A stretch of DNA of 64,000 nt, from the NCBI GenBank assembly GCA_009841225.1, contig VXMF01000018.1, positions 143,779 to 207,778 on the forward strand. Reading direction: 5' to 3'. The first letter of the stretch is position 1. Each line of letters starts with the position of its first letter. This stretch comes from Terriglobia bacterium (GTDB lineage: Bacteria > Acidobacteriota > Terriglobia > Bryobacterales > UBA6623). A program made the translations under genes and the position numbers. Positions 24,296 through 33,383 of this stretch are shown in pieces. The notes under the pieces are model-generated. The model saw only the letters and a list, made by a program, of their open reading frames with translations. It had not been told where the DNA came from and searched no databases.

Positions 24296-26278
24296 ATGAG
24301 ACTCGTAGCCGCGACTTTTCTGCTAGCGCTGCCGCTGACGTTGGCGGCGGCCGAGTACAGCGACAGCGAGCGCAGCTTCTGGTCGTTCCAGCCGCGCCAA
24401 GCTGCTGTCCCGCCGGCCCTTGACTCCGACTGGGTTGCAAGCCCTGTTGACGCCTTCGTCTGGAACGGGCTCGCGGCTGCGGGACTCCGTCCAGCGCCCG
24501 AGGCCGGGCGCGCCGCGCTAGCTCGCCGAGCGTACTTCGACGCCACCGGCTTGCCGCCCACGCCCGCAGAGTTGCAGGCTTTCGTCAGCGACCGCTCGCC
24601 TGACGCCTGGGAGAGGCTTGTGGACCGCCTGATGTCCAGCCCCCGCTGGGGCGAGCGCGCCGCTCAGCGCTGGCTGGACGTGGTGCGATTCGCGGAAACC
24701 GAAGGGTTCGAATACGACCGCTACCTGCCCGGACTGTGGCGCTACCGCGACTATGTGATCGAGTCGTTCAACCGCGACAAGCCGCTGGACCGCTTCATCG
24801 CCGAGCAACTCGCCGGCGACGAGATGGCCGCGGACGGGCCGCAGTCGCGAGCGGACCGAGAGCTGCTGGCCGCGGCTGGATTCCACCGCCTCGGGCCGGT
24901 CCGCCGCAACGCTGGCAACCAAGAGGTGGCCTCGAGCCGCAACGAAGTCCTCACCGAGCGGACCGATATCGTCGGGACGGCGCTTCTCGGCCTGACCGTT
25001 GGCTGTGCGCGCTGTCACGACCACATGTTCGACCCGATCCGCCAGGTCGACTACTACCGTTTGCAAGCGTACTTCGGCGCTTCGCGCGAAGCGAATGTGG
25101 TGTTTGACTCGGACTCCACCATAGAAGACTGGCAAAAGGCGACCAAGGAAATCGCCACGAAGATGAAGTCGCTGCGCGGGGAGATTAAGCTGGCCGAGGG
25201 CGAGGAGCGGCTGCGCCTGCAAGCCGAGCACGACACCCTCGAGTCGAAATTGCCGGAGCCGCCGCCGACCTTGGCCACGGTGCAGAACAGTTCCAAGGAT
25301 CGCAACCGAGTTCGCCTGCTTGACCGGGGCGACCACACCAAGCCGCTCCAGCCGGTCGACCCCCGCCCGCTAGGGGTGCTGCTTCCCGAAGACGCCCCGA
25401 CGCTCCCTCCAAATGTAGAAGACCCGCGCTCGCGGCTGGCCGGGTGGATCACGTCTCCCGGACACCCCCTGACCGCCCGCGTGGCGGTCAACCGGATCTG
25501 GCAGGGCTACTTCGGCCGGGGGATCGTCGAAACCCCGAACGATTTCGGCGCCATGGGCGGACGCCCCAGCCATCCGGCTCTGCTCGACTACCTCGCCAAC
25601 GAACTCGTCGAGTCCGGTTGGAGCATGAAGCACGTGCATCGGCTAATCCTCACCAGCAACGCGTATCGCCAAGCCTCTCACAACCCGGCCCAAGAAGAGC
25701 GCGGAATGCAGCTGGACGCGTCCAACCGCCTCCTGTGGCACGGTCCTCGCCGCCGCCTGGGCGCCGAGGAAGTGCGCGATGCAATGCTTGCCGCCGCTGG
25801 AGAGCTCAACCTCGCATACGGCGGCAAGAGCGTCATGCTGCCCGTAGAAGACGCCCTGGTGGACCTCTTGTACGACCCAACCCAGTGGCGCGTGCCCGCC
25901 GACCAGGCCCAGCACCGCCGCCGATCGATCTACCTGCTCGCGAAGCGCAACCTGCGCCTGCCGTTCATGGAAGTGTTCGACCAGCCAGCACTGCTCACAA
26001 GCTGCGCCCGCCGGGAGTCGAGCACCCACGCGCCCCAATCGCTGGAACTGCTCAACGGCTCGATCTCGAACGAGCTTGCGGCACGGTTCGCGGCGCGGCT
26101 CGACCGGGAAGCCGGTCGCGACCTAGACAGCATCGTTAGCCAGGCGTACCTGCTCGCGGCCGGCAGAGCTCCGACCGAAGACGAGGCGCTGATTGCGCGC
26201 AACTTCCTCGCCGACAATTCGCTGCGCGAGTTCGCCTTGGCCATGTTCAACCTCAATTCGTTCCTGTACTTGAACTGA
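24296..26278 (+). CDS. Secreted DUF1549/DUF1553 protein (PSCyt2/PSD1 type)
   Basis: 660 residues from the ATG at 24296 with a signal peptide (MRLVAATFLLALPLTLAAA). The DUF1549 half (about 40-240) carries RRAYFDATGLPPTPAELQAF and RWLDVVRFAETEGFEYDRY, and the CxxCH-type site GCARCHDHMFDP near 240. The DUF1553 half (about 370-640) has HPLTARVAVNRIWQGYFGRGIVETPNDFG and NAYRQAS. It lacks the N-terminal cytochrome-type PSCyt1 domain found in planctomycete homologues, so any heme could only be at the internal CxxCH. Its role, possibly in polysaccharide breakdown, is unknown. Confidence 0.87.
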   Translation: MRLVAATFLLALPLTLAAAEYSDSERSFWSFQPRQAAVPPALDSDWVASPVDAFVWNGLAAAGLRPAPEAGRAALARRAYFDATGLPPTPAELQAFVSDRSPDAWERLVDRLMSSPRWGERAAQRWLDVVRFAETEGFEYDRYLPGLWRYRDYVIESFNRDKPLDRFIAEQLAGDEMAADGPQSRADRELLAAAGFHRLGPVRRNAGNQEVASSRNEVLTERTDIVGTALLGLTVGCARCHDHMFDPIRQVDYYRLQAYFGASREANVVFDSDSTIEDWQKATKEIATKMKSLRGEIKLAEGEERLRLQAEHDTLESKLPEPPPTLATVQNSSKDRNRVRLLDRGDHTKPLQPVDPRPLGVLLPEDAPTLPPNVEDPRSRLAGWITSPGHPLTARVAVNRIWQGYFGRGIVETPNDFGAMGGRPSHPALLDYLANELVESGWSMKHVHRLILTSNAYRQASHNPAQEERGMQLDASNRLLWHGPRRRLGAEEVRDAMLAAAGELNLAYGGKSVMLPVEDALVDLLYDPTQWRVPADQAQHRRRSIYLLAKRNLRLPFMEVFDQPALLTSCARRESSTHAPQSLELLNGSISNELAARFAARLDREAGRDLDSIVSQAYLLAAGRAPTEDEALIARNFLADNSLREFALAMFNLNSFLYLN

Positions 26279-26319
26279 TCCGGGCGCACGGCATATCCAG
26301 TCCTAGGCCGCATCCCTCT

Positions 26320-27840
26320 GTGTTCCGCAAGATCCTAGTAGCCAACCGCGGCGAGATCGCGGTGCGGATAATCCGCACCTGCCGCGAGATGGGCATCGCA
26401 ACCGTCGCGGTCTATTCCGACGTCGACCGCGAAGCGAAGCATGTCCGATTGGCCGATGAGGCCCGCGCTGTCGGCCCGGCCCCCCCAGCCGACAGCTACC
26501 TGAATATCGACCGCATCTTGGACGCGGCCAGCTCGGCGGGAGCAGATGCCATCCACCCGGGCTACGGCTTCCTCAGCGAAAACGCGGAGTTCGCGCAGGC
26601 CTGCGAGCGCAAGGGGTTCAAGTTCATCGGGCCGCCCGCAGCGGCGATTCGCTCCATGGGAATCAAGACCCGCGCCCGCGAGCTGATGTCGCAGGCCGGC
26701 GTCCCAGTCGTGCCCGGCACCCCAGAAGCAACGGATTCCGGCCAAGCCGCCGCCTTCGCCAGCCAGGTCGGCTACCCAGTCATGCTCAAGGCTTCTGCCG
26801 GCGGCGGCGGCAAGGGGATGCGCCTTGTAGAGTCGGCCGCGCAGCTTGAGAGCGCCTGGGAACAAGCGCGAGGCGAAGCCTTGGAAGCATTCGGGGACGC
26901 GGCAGTGTACGTGGAGAAAGCGATCCTCCGCCCGCACCATGTCGAAGTCCAGATCCTAGCCGATGAGCACGGGGCCGTGGTCCACCTAGGCGAGCGCGAA
27001 TGCAGCCTGCAGCGGCGGCACCAGAAGGTGCTCGAAGAGAGCCCCTCGCCGCTGGTAGCAGCCAATCCCAGCGTCCGCGAACAGCTCTATTCGGCCGCCA
27101 TCGCAGCGGCGAGCGCCATCGGCTACGCCAACGCGGGCACGATCGAGTTTCTCATGGACGCCGACTGCCGCTTCTACTTCCTTGAGATGAACACCCGCCT
27201 GCAGGTCGAGCATCCCGTCACCGAGCTGGTGACGGGGATGGATCTCGTCAGGCAGCAGATCCGCGTGGCGGCAGGAGAGAGGCTTGGCTTCTCCCAAGAA
27301 GCGGTCCGATTTCGCGGCCACGCGATGGAATGCCGCGTGTACGCGGAAGACGCCAGCGCCAACTTCATGCCTTCTCCCGGCCTGATCCGGCACATGGCAA
27401 TGCCGGACGGTCCCGGCATCCGGGTCGATTCCGGCGCAGACGAAGGCTGGGCCGTCCCGATCCACTACGACCCATTGATCGCCAAGCTCTGTGCCTGGGC
27501 GCCGACCAGGGCCGAAGCCATCGACAGGCTGCGCGGCGCACTGCGCGAGGCGACCATCAGCGGCATTGCCACGACCCTGGGGTTCTTTCGCGAATTGATG
27601 GAGGATCCGCAGTTCCAAGCCGGCGACATTGACACCGGGTTCCTGGCGCGCGGCATCGACCCGGCCGCCAGCGCCGCATCCGCCCCGTCGCTCGAGGCGC
27701 GTCTGGCAGCCATCCTCGCAGTGATCCAAGCGGAGCAGGGCCGCGCTGCCGATCAAGCCCCGGCGAGCCTGCAGCCAAGCCCGAGGTGGAAACGCAACGG
27801 GCGGATCGAGAACGTCGCGGCCCGAGGCACGGACCGGTGA
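26320..27840 (+). CDS. Biotin carboxylase subunit of an acyl-CoA carboxylase
   Basis: 506 residues from a GTG at 26320. ATP-grasp biotin carboxylase: KILVANRGEIAVRIIRTCREMG at the start, the Gly-rich loop GGGGKGM (161-167), HHVEVQI (206-212), the catalytic block HLGERECSLQRRHQKVLEE and EMNTRLQVEHPVTE (289-302). It uses ATP and bicarbonate to carboxylate biotin. About 50 extra C-terminal residues follow the usual 450-residue core. The next gene encodes the biotin carrier, and the pair looks like a split alpha subunit of propionyl- or methylcrotonyl-CoA carboxylase. No carboxyltransferase is in the window. Confidence 0.93.
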   Translation: MFRKILVANRGEIAVRIIRTCREMGIATVAVYSDVDREAKHVRLADEARAVGPAPPADSYLNIDRILDAASSAGADAIHPGYGFLSENAEFAQACERKGFKFIGPPAAAIRSMGIKTRARELMSQAGVPVVPGTPEATDSGQAAAFASQVGYPVMLKASAGGGGKGMRLVESAAQLESAWEQARGEALEAFGDAAVYVEKAILRPHHVEVQILADEHGAVVHLGERECSLQRRHQKVLEESPSPLVAANPSVREQLYSAAIAAASAIGYANAGTIEFLMDADCRFYFLEMNTRLQVEHPVTELVTGMDLVRQQIRVAAGERLGFSQEAVRFRGHAMECRVYAEDASANFMPSPGLIRHMAMPDGPGIRVDSGADEGWAVPIHYDPLIAKLCAWAPTRAEAIDRLRGALREATISGIATTLGFFRELMEDPQFQAGDIDTGFLARGIDPAASAASAPSLEARLAAILAVIQAEQGRAADQAPASLQPSPRWKRNGRIENVAARGTDR

Positions 27841-28325
27841 AGAAGGTCGACCTCGTCGTGGACGGCAGCCCGTGCAGCCTGCGCATCGGTCCGGATTCGT
27901 GCGAGATCGACGGGCGTAGTTCGGCGACGAGCATTCGCCGCACAGGCCCGGACAGCTACTCGGTGATCGTGGACGGGAACCAGCACACCGTCGTTGTCAA
28001 CCGGTCCGGCCCGCAGTCCTACGAGGCCCATGTGTCGGGCGCGGCGCTTGCCGTCGAGATTCGCGACCCGCGACGCCTGTCAAGCCAGGCGGCGGGATCG
28101 GCCGCGGGCGGATCGCGAGCGGTGCGCACGCCGATGCCCGGCAGGGTGCTCTCGGTGCGGGTGAGTGTCGGCGACGAGGTCAGCAGCGAGCAGGGTCTCT
28201 TGGTGATGGAAGCGATGAAGATGCAGAATGAGTTGCGCGCCCCCTGTGCCGGACGGGTCACGGCTGTCAATGTCAGCGCGGGCGATTCGGTCTCGGCCGG
28301 GGACACCTTGGTGGTGGTTGAATAG
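27837..28325 (+). CDS. Biotin carrier (BCCP-type) protein
   Basis: 162 residues from a GTG that overlaps the biotin carboxylase stop as GTGA. The N-terminal half is a small beta domain of the kind seen between carboxylase and carrier in acyl-CoA carboxylase alpha chains. An Ala/Gly linker follows, and then the biotinyl domain with TPMPGRVLSVRVSVGDEV and the biotinylation motif EAMKMQN (Lys128). It carries carboxybiotin from the biotin carboxylase to a carboxyltransferase that must be encoded elsewhere. Confidence 0.93.
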   Translation: MKKVDLVVDGSPCSLRIGPDSCEIDGRSSATSIRRTGPDSYSVIVDGNQHTVVVNRSGPQSYEAHVSGAALAVEIRDPRRLSSQAAGSAAGGSRAVRTPMPGRVLSVRVSVGDEVSSEQGLLVMEAMKMQNELRAPCAGRVTAVNVSAGDSVSAGDTLVVVE

Positions 28326-28365
28326 GATAGATATACGGACTTCGTCCGGGCTCCCGGCAACTACA

Positions 28366-29139
28366 ATGTGCAGCGAATGCCGAGACACGGGCTGGGTGCA
28401 AGAGCGACAGCCAGGGGGCTTCACGGTGTCCAAGCGGTGCCGCTGCCGCGAGGGCGGCGGAGTCGCTTCACACTACGGCTCGCTACGCCTGCCGCCTCGC
28501 TTTGCCGACGCCACCTTTGACAACTTCAGTGCAGGGGAGTATGCCAAGGAACCCCGGAAGCACCAAGTCCTGACCGCGGCGATGTCCAAGGGCAGGTGGT
28601 TCGCTGATGGCTTCCCGATGGAGTCATCCAAAGGGCTGCTGTTTCACGGCGGTAGCATCGAGTGGCGAACGCACCTAGCCGTGGCAACGCTGAAGCGGCT
28701 GGCCGACAAGGGCTTCAGCTGTCTCTTCGTCGAGTACCAAGGCTTGTTGCAGGCGCTCCAGAACCGACCTGGCGACGCCGACTACGAGCGTGACGAGCTG
28801 GCGAGCAAGGTCAACTCCGTAGACGTGCTCTTGATCGAATCGCTCGGCGAGCGCAGGCCGACGGAGTGGGCCCAAGACACGATCTACTCAATCGTCAAGC
28901 ATCGCTACCACAACAGGCTGGGACTGTTGGCCACTACGGGACTGCCGCTCTCGGAGATCACACCGGAGCCTCGTCCCGCCATGCAGTCGACCTCCACCGC
29001 CGCGCGGTACCAAGACACGCTCGCCCAGCGCATCGGGCGGCAATGTGTCGAAATGCTCGATTCCATCTGTAACGCGGTGCAGGTGGAAGTGCAGGTCGCT
29101 GAACGGCCCGTGGCGGTCGCGTCCCGCAGCCGCGGCTGA
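28366..29139 (+). CDS. DnaC/DnaI-like AAA+ protein with degenerate Walker A
   Basis: 257 residues from the ATG at 28366. A CxxC...CxC zinc-finger-like N-terminus (Cys2, 5, 25, 27) leads into a DnaC-like ATPase fold. The P-loop has become HGGSIEWRTHLAVATL (94-109): the usual GxGKTHLA reads WRTHLA, without the Lys. Walker B is VDVLLIESLG (152-161), with the usual DD pair replaced by ES. Later blocks NRLGLLATTGLPL and RIGRQCVEMLDS align with the sensor and C-terminal end of helicase loaders. ATP binding is probably lost. The usual loader role is therefore doubtful; a non-catalytic scaffold or a decaying gene are both possible. Confidence 0.72.
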   Translation: MCSECRDTGWVQERQPGGFTVSKRCRCREGGGVASHYGSLRLPPRFADATFDNFSAGEYAKEPRKHQVLTAAMSKGRWFADGFPMESSKGLLFHGGSIEWRTHLAVATLKRLADKGFSCLFVEYQGLLQALQNRPGDADYERDELASKVNSVDVLLIESLGERRPTEWAQDTIYSIVKHRYHNRLGLLATTGLPLSEITPEPRPAMQSTSTAARYQDTLAQRIGRQCVEMLDSICNAVQVEVQVAERPVAVASRSRG

Positions 29140-29153
29140 GTTTCGGAGACCGT

Positions 29154-30092
29154 TCACGCTCCGCCAGGATCGTCTCGACACCCGAGCGCGGGGTGGCGTG
29201 CCGCTATCAGTCCGGCAGCCTCGCTCGCACGGATCGGCCTGGGCTCGGGAATCAGGCCGGCGCCGAACGCCGCTTTGCCAAGCACCGCGGTCGCGCAGAC
29301 GCCCTGCAGGCGCGAATCGCTGACAGAGGGCGAGCCGTGCCGCTTGCCCAGCTTCGCTCCTTGTGCATCGCGGACCAAGGGGTGGTGGTAGAAGACCGGC
29401 TGCTTGACCGCGCCGAGCATCCGGGCAAGCCTCAGCTGGCGGCCGGTCGACTGTAGCAAATCTTCCCCTCGAACCACGAAATCCACGCCGTGGCGCAGAT
29501 CGTCGACCGTGACCGAGAACTGATAGCTCCAGTTCCCGCGGCGATCGCGCAGCAGCAGGTCTCCGCACTGCTCGCGCGGCTCTTGCCGCTGCGGGCCCAG
29601 CAGCCCGTCGGCGAACGCCTCGGCCGCGGCATCCGGCTCCCATGCCAAGCGCAGGCCATGAGCCTTCGAGGCCGGATGGCCGGCATTCCTGCACGTCCCC
29701 GGATAGGGCTGCTCGCCGAGCGCTTCGGGACCTGCAGCGGCCGCGAGCTGCTTGCGGGTACAAACGCAGCGATAGACCGGGTAGCCGCGCTCCAATCGCC
29801 GCAGGGCCTGCGCGAAGGCTTCGTCGCAGTCGCTCTGGCGATAGCCGCTCGGCTGGTCGGCGAGCCGATTCACGGGCTCGAATCCGAGCCACTCCAAGTC
29901 GCGCAGCAGTTCCCGCTCATACCGGCGCTGACTCCGCTGGCGGTCATGGTCTTCGATCCTGAGCAAGACTTCGCCGCCCAGGATCTCCGCTATGCCCCAC
30001 ACGTAGAACATGTGAGCCACGTGGCCCAAGTGCAGGTGACCCGTGGGACTAGGCGCGAATCGAGTCCGAAGCTTGCGATCCGGGACGGCCAC
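29154..30092 (-). CDS. gluQ: Glutamyl-Q tRNA(Asp) synthetase
   Basis: 312 residues. Class I GluRS catalytic domain without the anticodon-binding domain: TRFAPSPTGHLHLGH (HIGH-type, about 10-24), RIEDHD, and KLGKRHG as the KMSKS variant near residue 250. The Cys cluster YRCVCTRKQL...YPGTCRN in the middle matches the zinc site of GluQRS. GluQRS glutamylates queuosine in tRNA(Asp). The short length and missing C-terminal part rule out a normal GltX. Its stop lies 14 bp from the stop of the convergent DnaC-like gene. Confidence 0.92.
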   Translation of the reverse strand: MAVPDRKLRTRFAPSPTGHLHLGHVAHMFYVWGIAEILGGEVLLRIEDHDRQRSQRRYERELLRDLEWLGFEPVNRLADQPSGYRQSDCDEAFAQALRRLERGYPVYRCVCTRKQLAAAAGPEALGEQPYPGTCRNAGHPASKAHGLRLAWEPDAAAEAFADGLLGPQRQEPREQCGDLLLRDRRGNWSYQFSVTVDDLRHGVDFVVRGEDLLQSTGRQLRLARMLGAVKQPVFYHHPLVRDAQGAKLGKRHGSPSVSDSRLQGVCATAVLGKAAFGAGLIPEPRPIRASEAAGLIAARHPALGCRDDPGGA

Positions 30093-30155
30093 CTCGACCC
30101 GCCTTGGCCGTGTGCGAAACGGGCGGGCGCGGAGTGCCTGCCCGTTCCGCGGACA

Positions 30156-32747
30156 TCAGTTCAGGTTGAGCGAGACCGAGTTGGACGTACCCAAGAAATT
30201 CGTCGCTGTGACGGATACCGCCCCAATGTCCTCAAAGGCACCCTCATCGACACTAAAGCTCACCGTGGCGGTGAACTTTCCGCCAGTAGCCGCCGATTGG
30301 TTGCCGCTGAAGTAGGTCCCGAAGGAGCCCGACACATCCACGTCGAAGGAATCGATCGCCAGAGCCGCACCGCTGGCAGCAGTGAACGAGAACAACAGTG
30401 AATCAACGCTCCTCGTCGTGCTGAAACCCGTCACCTGCAGGCTGAATCCGCCCTGGCCGGTACCGCCCAAGGCTACTCGCTCCAGAACGGGCGCCTGCTC
30501 CAATACGTCGAACCGGATCTCCGGCCGCGTGTCAGGGGTGATGTCCGCCGAAGCCGTCGCCGCCCGCTCGATGGAAGTGTTCGCGTAGCCGTTCGGGACC
30601 GAGAAGAACTGGGCGGTCATCACGATCTCGCCCGCGACCGTTCCGGTCTGGAAGGCGTTGGAAGTCGTCTGCCCCGCGAAGATCGCTTCGGTCGTCCCGG
30701 CCAAGATGACAAAGAACGCTTGGCGCCCGCCGCTCGCCCACTGCACCGTGGGGTCGACCGCGAAGCTGCGCGTCTCGAAGGCGAGGTTCAAGATACCCAC
30801 GATATCGTTCTGATAGGTCTCGGCAATGCTGACCTGAATCGGCACCTGCTCTGCCGCTCCTACGTTTCCGCCCGATTGCGAGAAGCTCACCGCCGGCATC
30901 GGAATGACCTGTATGCCAAGCACTAGCTCTGGCGCTGGATCCGGAGTGATGTCGGCGCCGGCCTCGGCGAGTGCGAACCGCGCCGTGACGGTCAGTTCGC
31001 CCTCCGCAGCCGGGGCCGAGAACTCGGTGGCTAGATTGTCGCCGAACATTGCCGTCGTGCCGCCCGCAGGAATCTGGAACGAGACCTGGCGCCCGCCAGC
31101 CCAGGCCCCTCCGGCCCCTGCAAGATCCGACGCCGTGAAGGAGAGCTGGAGCGTTCCCGCGATATCTTCCGGGTACGGCGCGGCCAGGCTCAGGCCCAAC
31201 GCGATGTCTTTACCCGCATCGACCGCGCCTCCGGCTTCGGAGAATGTCACGTCTGGCAGGATTGCGATATCGACGCTGTAGCGCACCTCGGGCGCGAGGA
31301 CGGGTGTGACGTCGATGCCCCACGGGTCGGCCGCGAAGCGCGCCGAAACCACGATATCGCCCGAAACCAGGCCGGCTTGGAACTCGATCGTCGATGCGCC
31401 TCCCGCAAACGCCGCGGCGGTCTGACCGGCCGGGATCTCAAAATCAACAACTGTCCCGCCGCTGGACCACTGCAACGATGCATCGCGAGCCGCTTCCAGC
31501 GACTCCGAGTTCAGATGCAACGTTCCGCTGATGTCGACCGGGTATGTGCTCGCCAGGCTGAGACCCAGCGAAGTCTGCTCGCCCGGGCGCAGGGCGCCGC
31601 CGGTGGAAGTGTAGCGGACGGACGGCAGGGTCGGTGCGTTGATCGATAGCGGGAACACGGCGCCGCCGATCACCAACTCGCCCGCCACGTCGACGCCCGC
31701 CGCTGGATTCGGCTCAACCGTGACCACAATGCTCCCGCCCGGCGCGACGGTCTTGGGAAGCTGGGGCCCGTCGACCATAACGAACGGGCCGGAAACGCTG
31801 ATCGCTTCGACTAGAAGCGCGCTCTGGCGGATGTTCTCCGCAACTACCTGCACCGAGTTCGCGGCCTGTCCGAACACGATGGGCGTGCCCGACTGGACCC
31901 GCTCGGACCTGCCGGCGTTGGAGCCCGAGGCATACGAGACGACGCGGAAGCTGAACAGGTCCCCGCCCAGCCCTGAAAGCGCATAGCGCAGGGCCGGGGT
32001 TTGATCCAAGACGACCCTCAACTCTCCGCTGTACAAGAATGTCGATGCGGGCCGGAATCCGAGTTGCACGTTCAGGCTCGCGCCCGGCTCTACCCGAGCC
32101 GGGAACGTTGGAGGATCAACGGGCGCGAAGGCGGTCGTGCCCGAAATCTGGAAACTGTTCACGAGACCGGGCGCGCTTCCGATGTTGGTCAGGACCAGAG
32201 TGGCCTCCGAGGACACGCCAGTCGGCCTGTGCCCGAACCTGACGGTGCCCGCCGGCGGCACGTCGACGCGACTGGCCCCGGGCAAGACATACGACAGGGA
32301 GTAGGCCGGCACCCTGCCGACCAAGTTGACCGCAAAGACGGTGTCCGACGGCAGCTGGTCTGACCCCTCCGTGCGCAGCGTCAGTTCCAAGGTTGCCTGT
32401 GCCGGGCCGGGGCTGGTCGGCAGGTAGAAGACGAACAAGTCCAGCCGGAGCTCGTTCTGGATCGAAACTGGCAGCCGCTCGATGTCCTTGAGCTCGTAGC
32501 TGAATTCCGGCGAACCGATCACGCGAACCGTTCGCAGCGTCAGCGACGAGGCTATGCCAGGGTCGAACTGCAAGTACAGCCGGCTGGTCACGCGCTGGCC
32601 GATTCCCGTCGAATCGAGGGTCACCGTCTCGCCCAGCGTGGAGGGGTCCCTGACGCCCTCCTGCGTGACTGTCAGCTGCGCGCCCAACGGCGCCGTCAGT
32701 GCAGCTGCCAAGAGCAGGGTGGGGATCACGGTGAAGAACGTCTTCAT
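30156..32747 (-). CDS. Large secreted three-repeat protein with HYDIN/ASPM-type beta domain
   Basis: 863 residues from the ATG at 32747 (signal peptide 1-23). The first third has a HYDIN/ASPM-type (choice-of-anchor-D-like) beta domain around 160-260 (GTVRFGHRPTG, TLVLTNIGSAPG, GYxxGELRVVL). Three tandem modules of about 120-138 residues follow (about 374-497, 498-618, 617-755). Each starts with VxxTxxGG or VxFSxxGG, contains a PxDIxGxLxL and an SGG/AGGR...FxIPAG block, and ends near DxTPDxxPE. The C-terminal 100 residues are different. No catalytic motif is seen; a surface or adhesive role is likely. It follows the gene at 32802-33383, 54 bp away. Confidence 0.7.
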   Translation of the reverse strand: MKTFFTVIPTLLLAAALTAPLGAQLTVTQEGVRDPSTLGETVTLDSTGIGQRVTSRLYLQFDPGIASSLTLRTVRVIGSPEFSYELKDIERLPVSIQNELRLDLFVFYLPTSPGPAQATLELTLRTEGSDQLPSDTVFAVNLVGRVPAYSLSYVLPGASRVDVPPAGTVRFGHRPTGVSSEATLVLTNIGSAPGLVNSFQISGTTAFAPVDPPTFPARVEPGASLNVQLGFRPASTFLYSGELRVVLDQTPALRYALSGLGGDLFSFRVVSYASGSNAGRSERVQSGTPIVFGQAANSVQVVAENIRQSALLVEAISVSGPFVMVDGPQLPKTVAPGGSIVVTVEPNPAAGVDVAGELVIGGAVFPLSINAPTLPSVRYTSTGGALRPGEQTSLGLSLASTYPVDISGTLHLNSESLEAARDASLQWSSGGTVVDFEIPAGQTAAAFAGGASTIEFQAGLVSGDIVVSARFAADPWGIDVTPVLAPEVRYSVDIAILPDVTFSEAGGAVDAGKDIALGLSLAAPYPEDIAGTLQLSFTASDLAGAGGAWAGGRQVSFQIPAGGTTAMFGDNLATEFSAPAAEGELTVTARFALAEAGADITPDPAPELVLGIQVIPMPAVSFSQSGGNVGAAEQVPIQVSIAETYQNDIVGILNLAFETRSFAVDPTVQWASGGRQAFFVILAGTTEAIFAGQTTSNAFQTGTVAGEIVMTAQFFSVPNGYANTSIERAATASADITPDTRPEIRFDVLEQAPVLERVALGGTGQGGFSLQVTGFSTTRSVDSLLFSFTAASGAALAIDSFDVDVSGSFGTYFSGNQSAATGGKFTATVSFSVDEGAFEDIGAVSVTATNFLGTSNSVSLNLN

Positions 32748-32801
32748 TGTTCTGTCTCTGGTGGCTCTTCCTAGTCTGGCGGTGTCGTCCATGGCCGCAC
32801 C

Positions 32802-33383
32802 CTAGCGAGGCCCGGTAACTGACACCGAGCCGATCGAGATCGCGGTCGGTGTCGGCTGCGTGTCCGTCCCGCCGCGCAGCGCCGCGGCTACGATCCCCAC
32901 CGCCGCCCCCGCGCTGATCGCTGCGATCACGCGCCAGCCGATGCCCTGGCGCTTCGGCCGGACATCGCCCGGAGCAACCGCGTTCGACTGCGTGATAGTC
33001 GCGGTCGCCGTGCTGCTGTTGTACTCCGCCTCCACGTCGATCTGGAACGTGCCCTCGATCGTGTTGGGAAGCATGCCGGACACGCGCACGCGGCCCTGCT
33101 CGTCGGTCGTCATGGTGGCGACGCGGGACGCGCCGAAAAACGTCACGCTCGGACCGGAGGCGGGCGACCGCAACGTGACCGCAGCCTTGGCCACGGGCTT
33201 GCCCGTAGCGTCCACCACCTCGATGACGGGCTCGGATGCGACGTTCTGGTTGATGTTGTTGATCCCGCCCTCACCTACGAGCACGCGAATCTGGATCGCC
33301 GCGTCCAACGCGCGCGCGGGCGGCGGAATCACTAGCAGCGCACAAAGCGCAACGGCTAGAGCTTGGAGAGAAAGGTGAACCAT
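32802..33383 (-). CDS. Membrane-anchored secreted Ig/carboxypeptidase-regulatory-like protein
   Basis: 193 residues from the ATG at 33383, preceded by GGAGG 5 bp upstream. Signal peptide about 1-26 (QALAVALCALLVIPPPARA). The middle is one beta-sandwich: EVVDATGKPVAKAAVTLRSPASGPSVTFFGA and TTDEQGRVRVSGMLPNTIEGTFQIDVEA, resembling Ig-like/CNA-B modules. The C-terminus has a hydrophobic segment (WRVIAAISAGAAVGIVAAAL) and a short tail. It precedes the three-repeat protein gene on the same strand and is likely its membrane partner or anchor. The function of both is unknown. Confidence 0.75.
   Translation of the reverse strand: MVHLSLQALAVALCALLVIPPPARALDAAIQIRVLVGEGGINNINQNVASEPVIEVVDATGKPVAKAAVTLRSPASGPSVTFFGASRVATMTTDEQGRVRVSGMLPNTIEGTFQIDVEAEYNSSTATATITQSNAVAPGDVRPKRQGIGWRVIAAISAGAAVGIVAAALRGGTDTQPTPTAISIGSVSVTGPR

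Noticed and set aside
23148..24440. 430-codon minus-strand frame antisense to the AI-2E-type gene
   Set aside because: The + strand protein has clear membrane and family signatures; the antisense frame has none.
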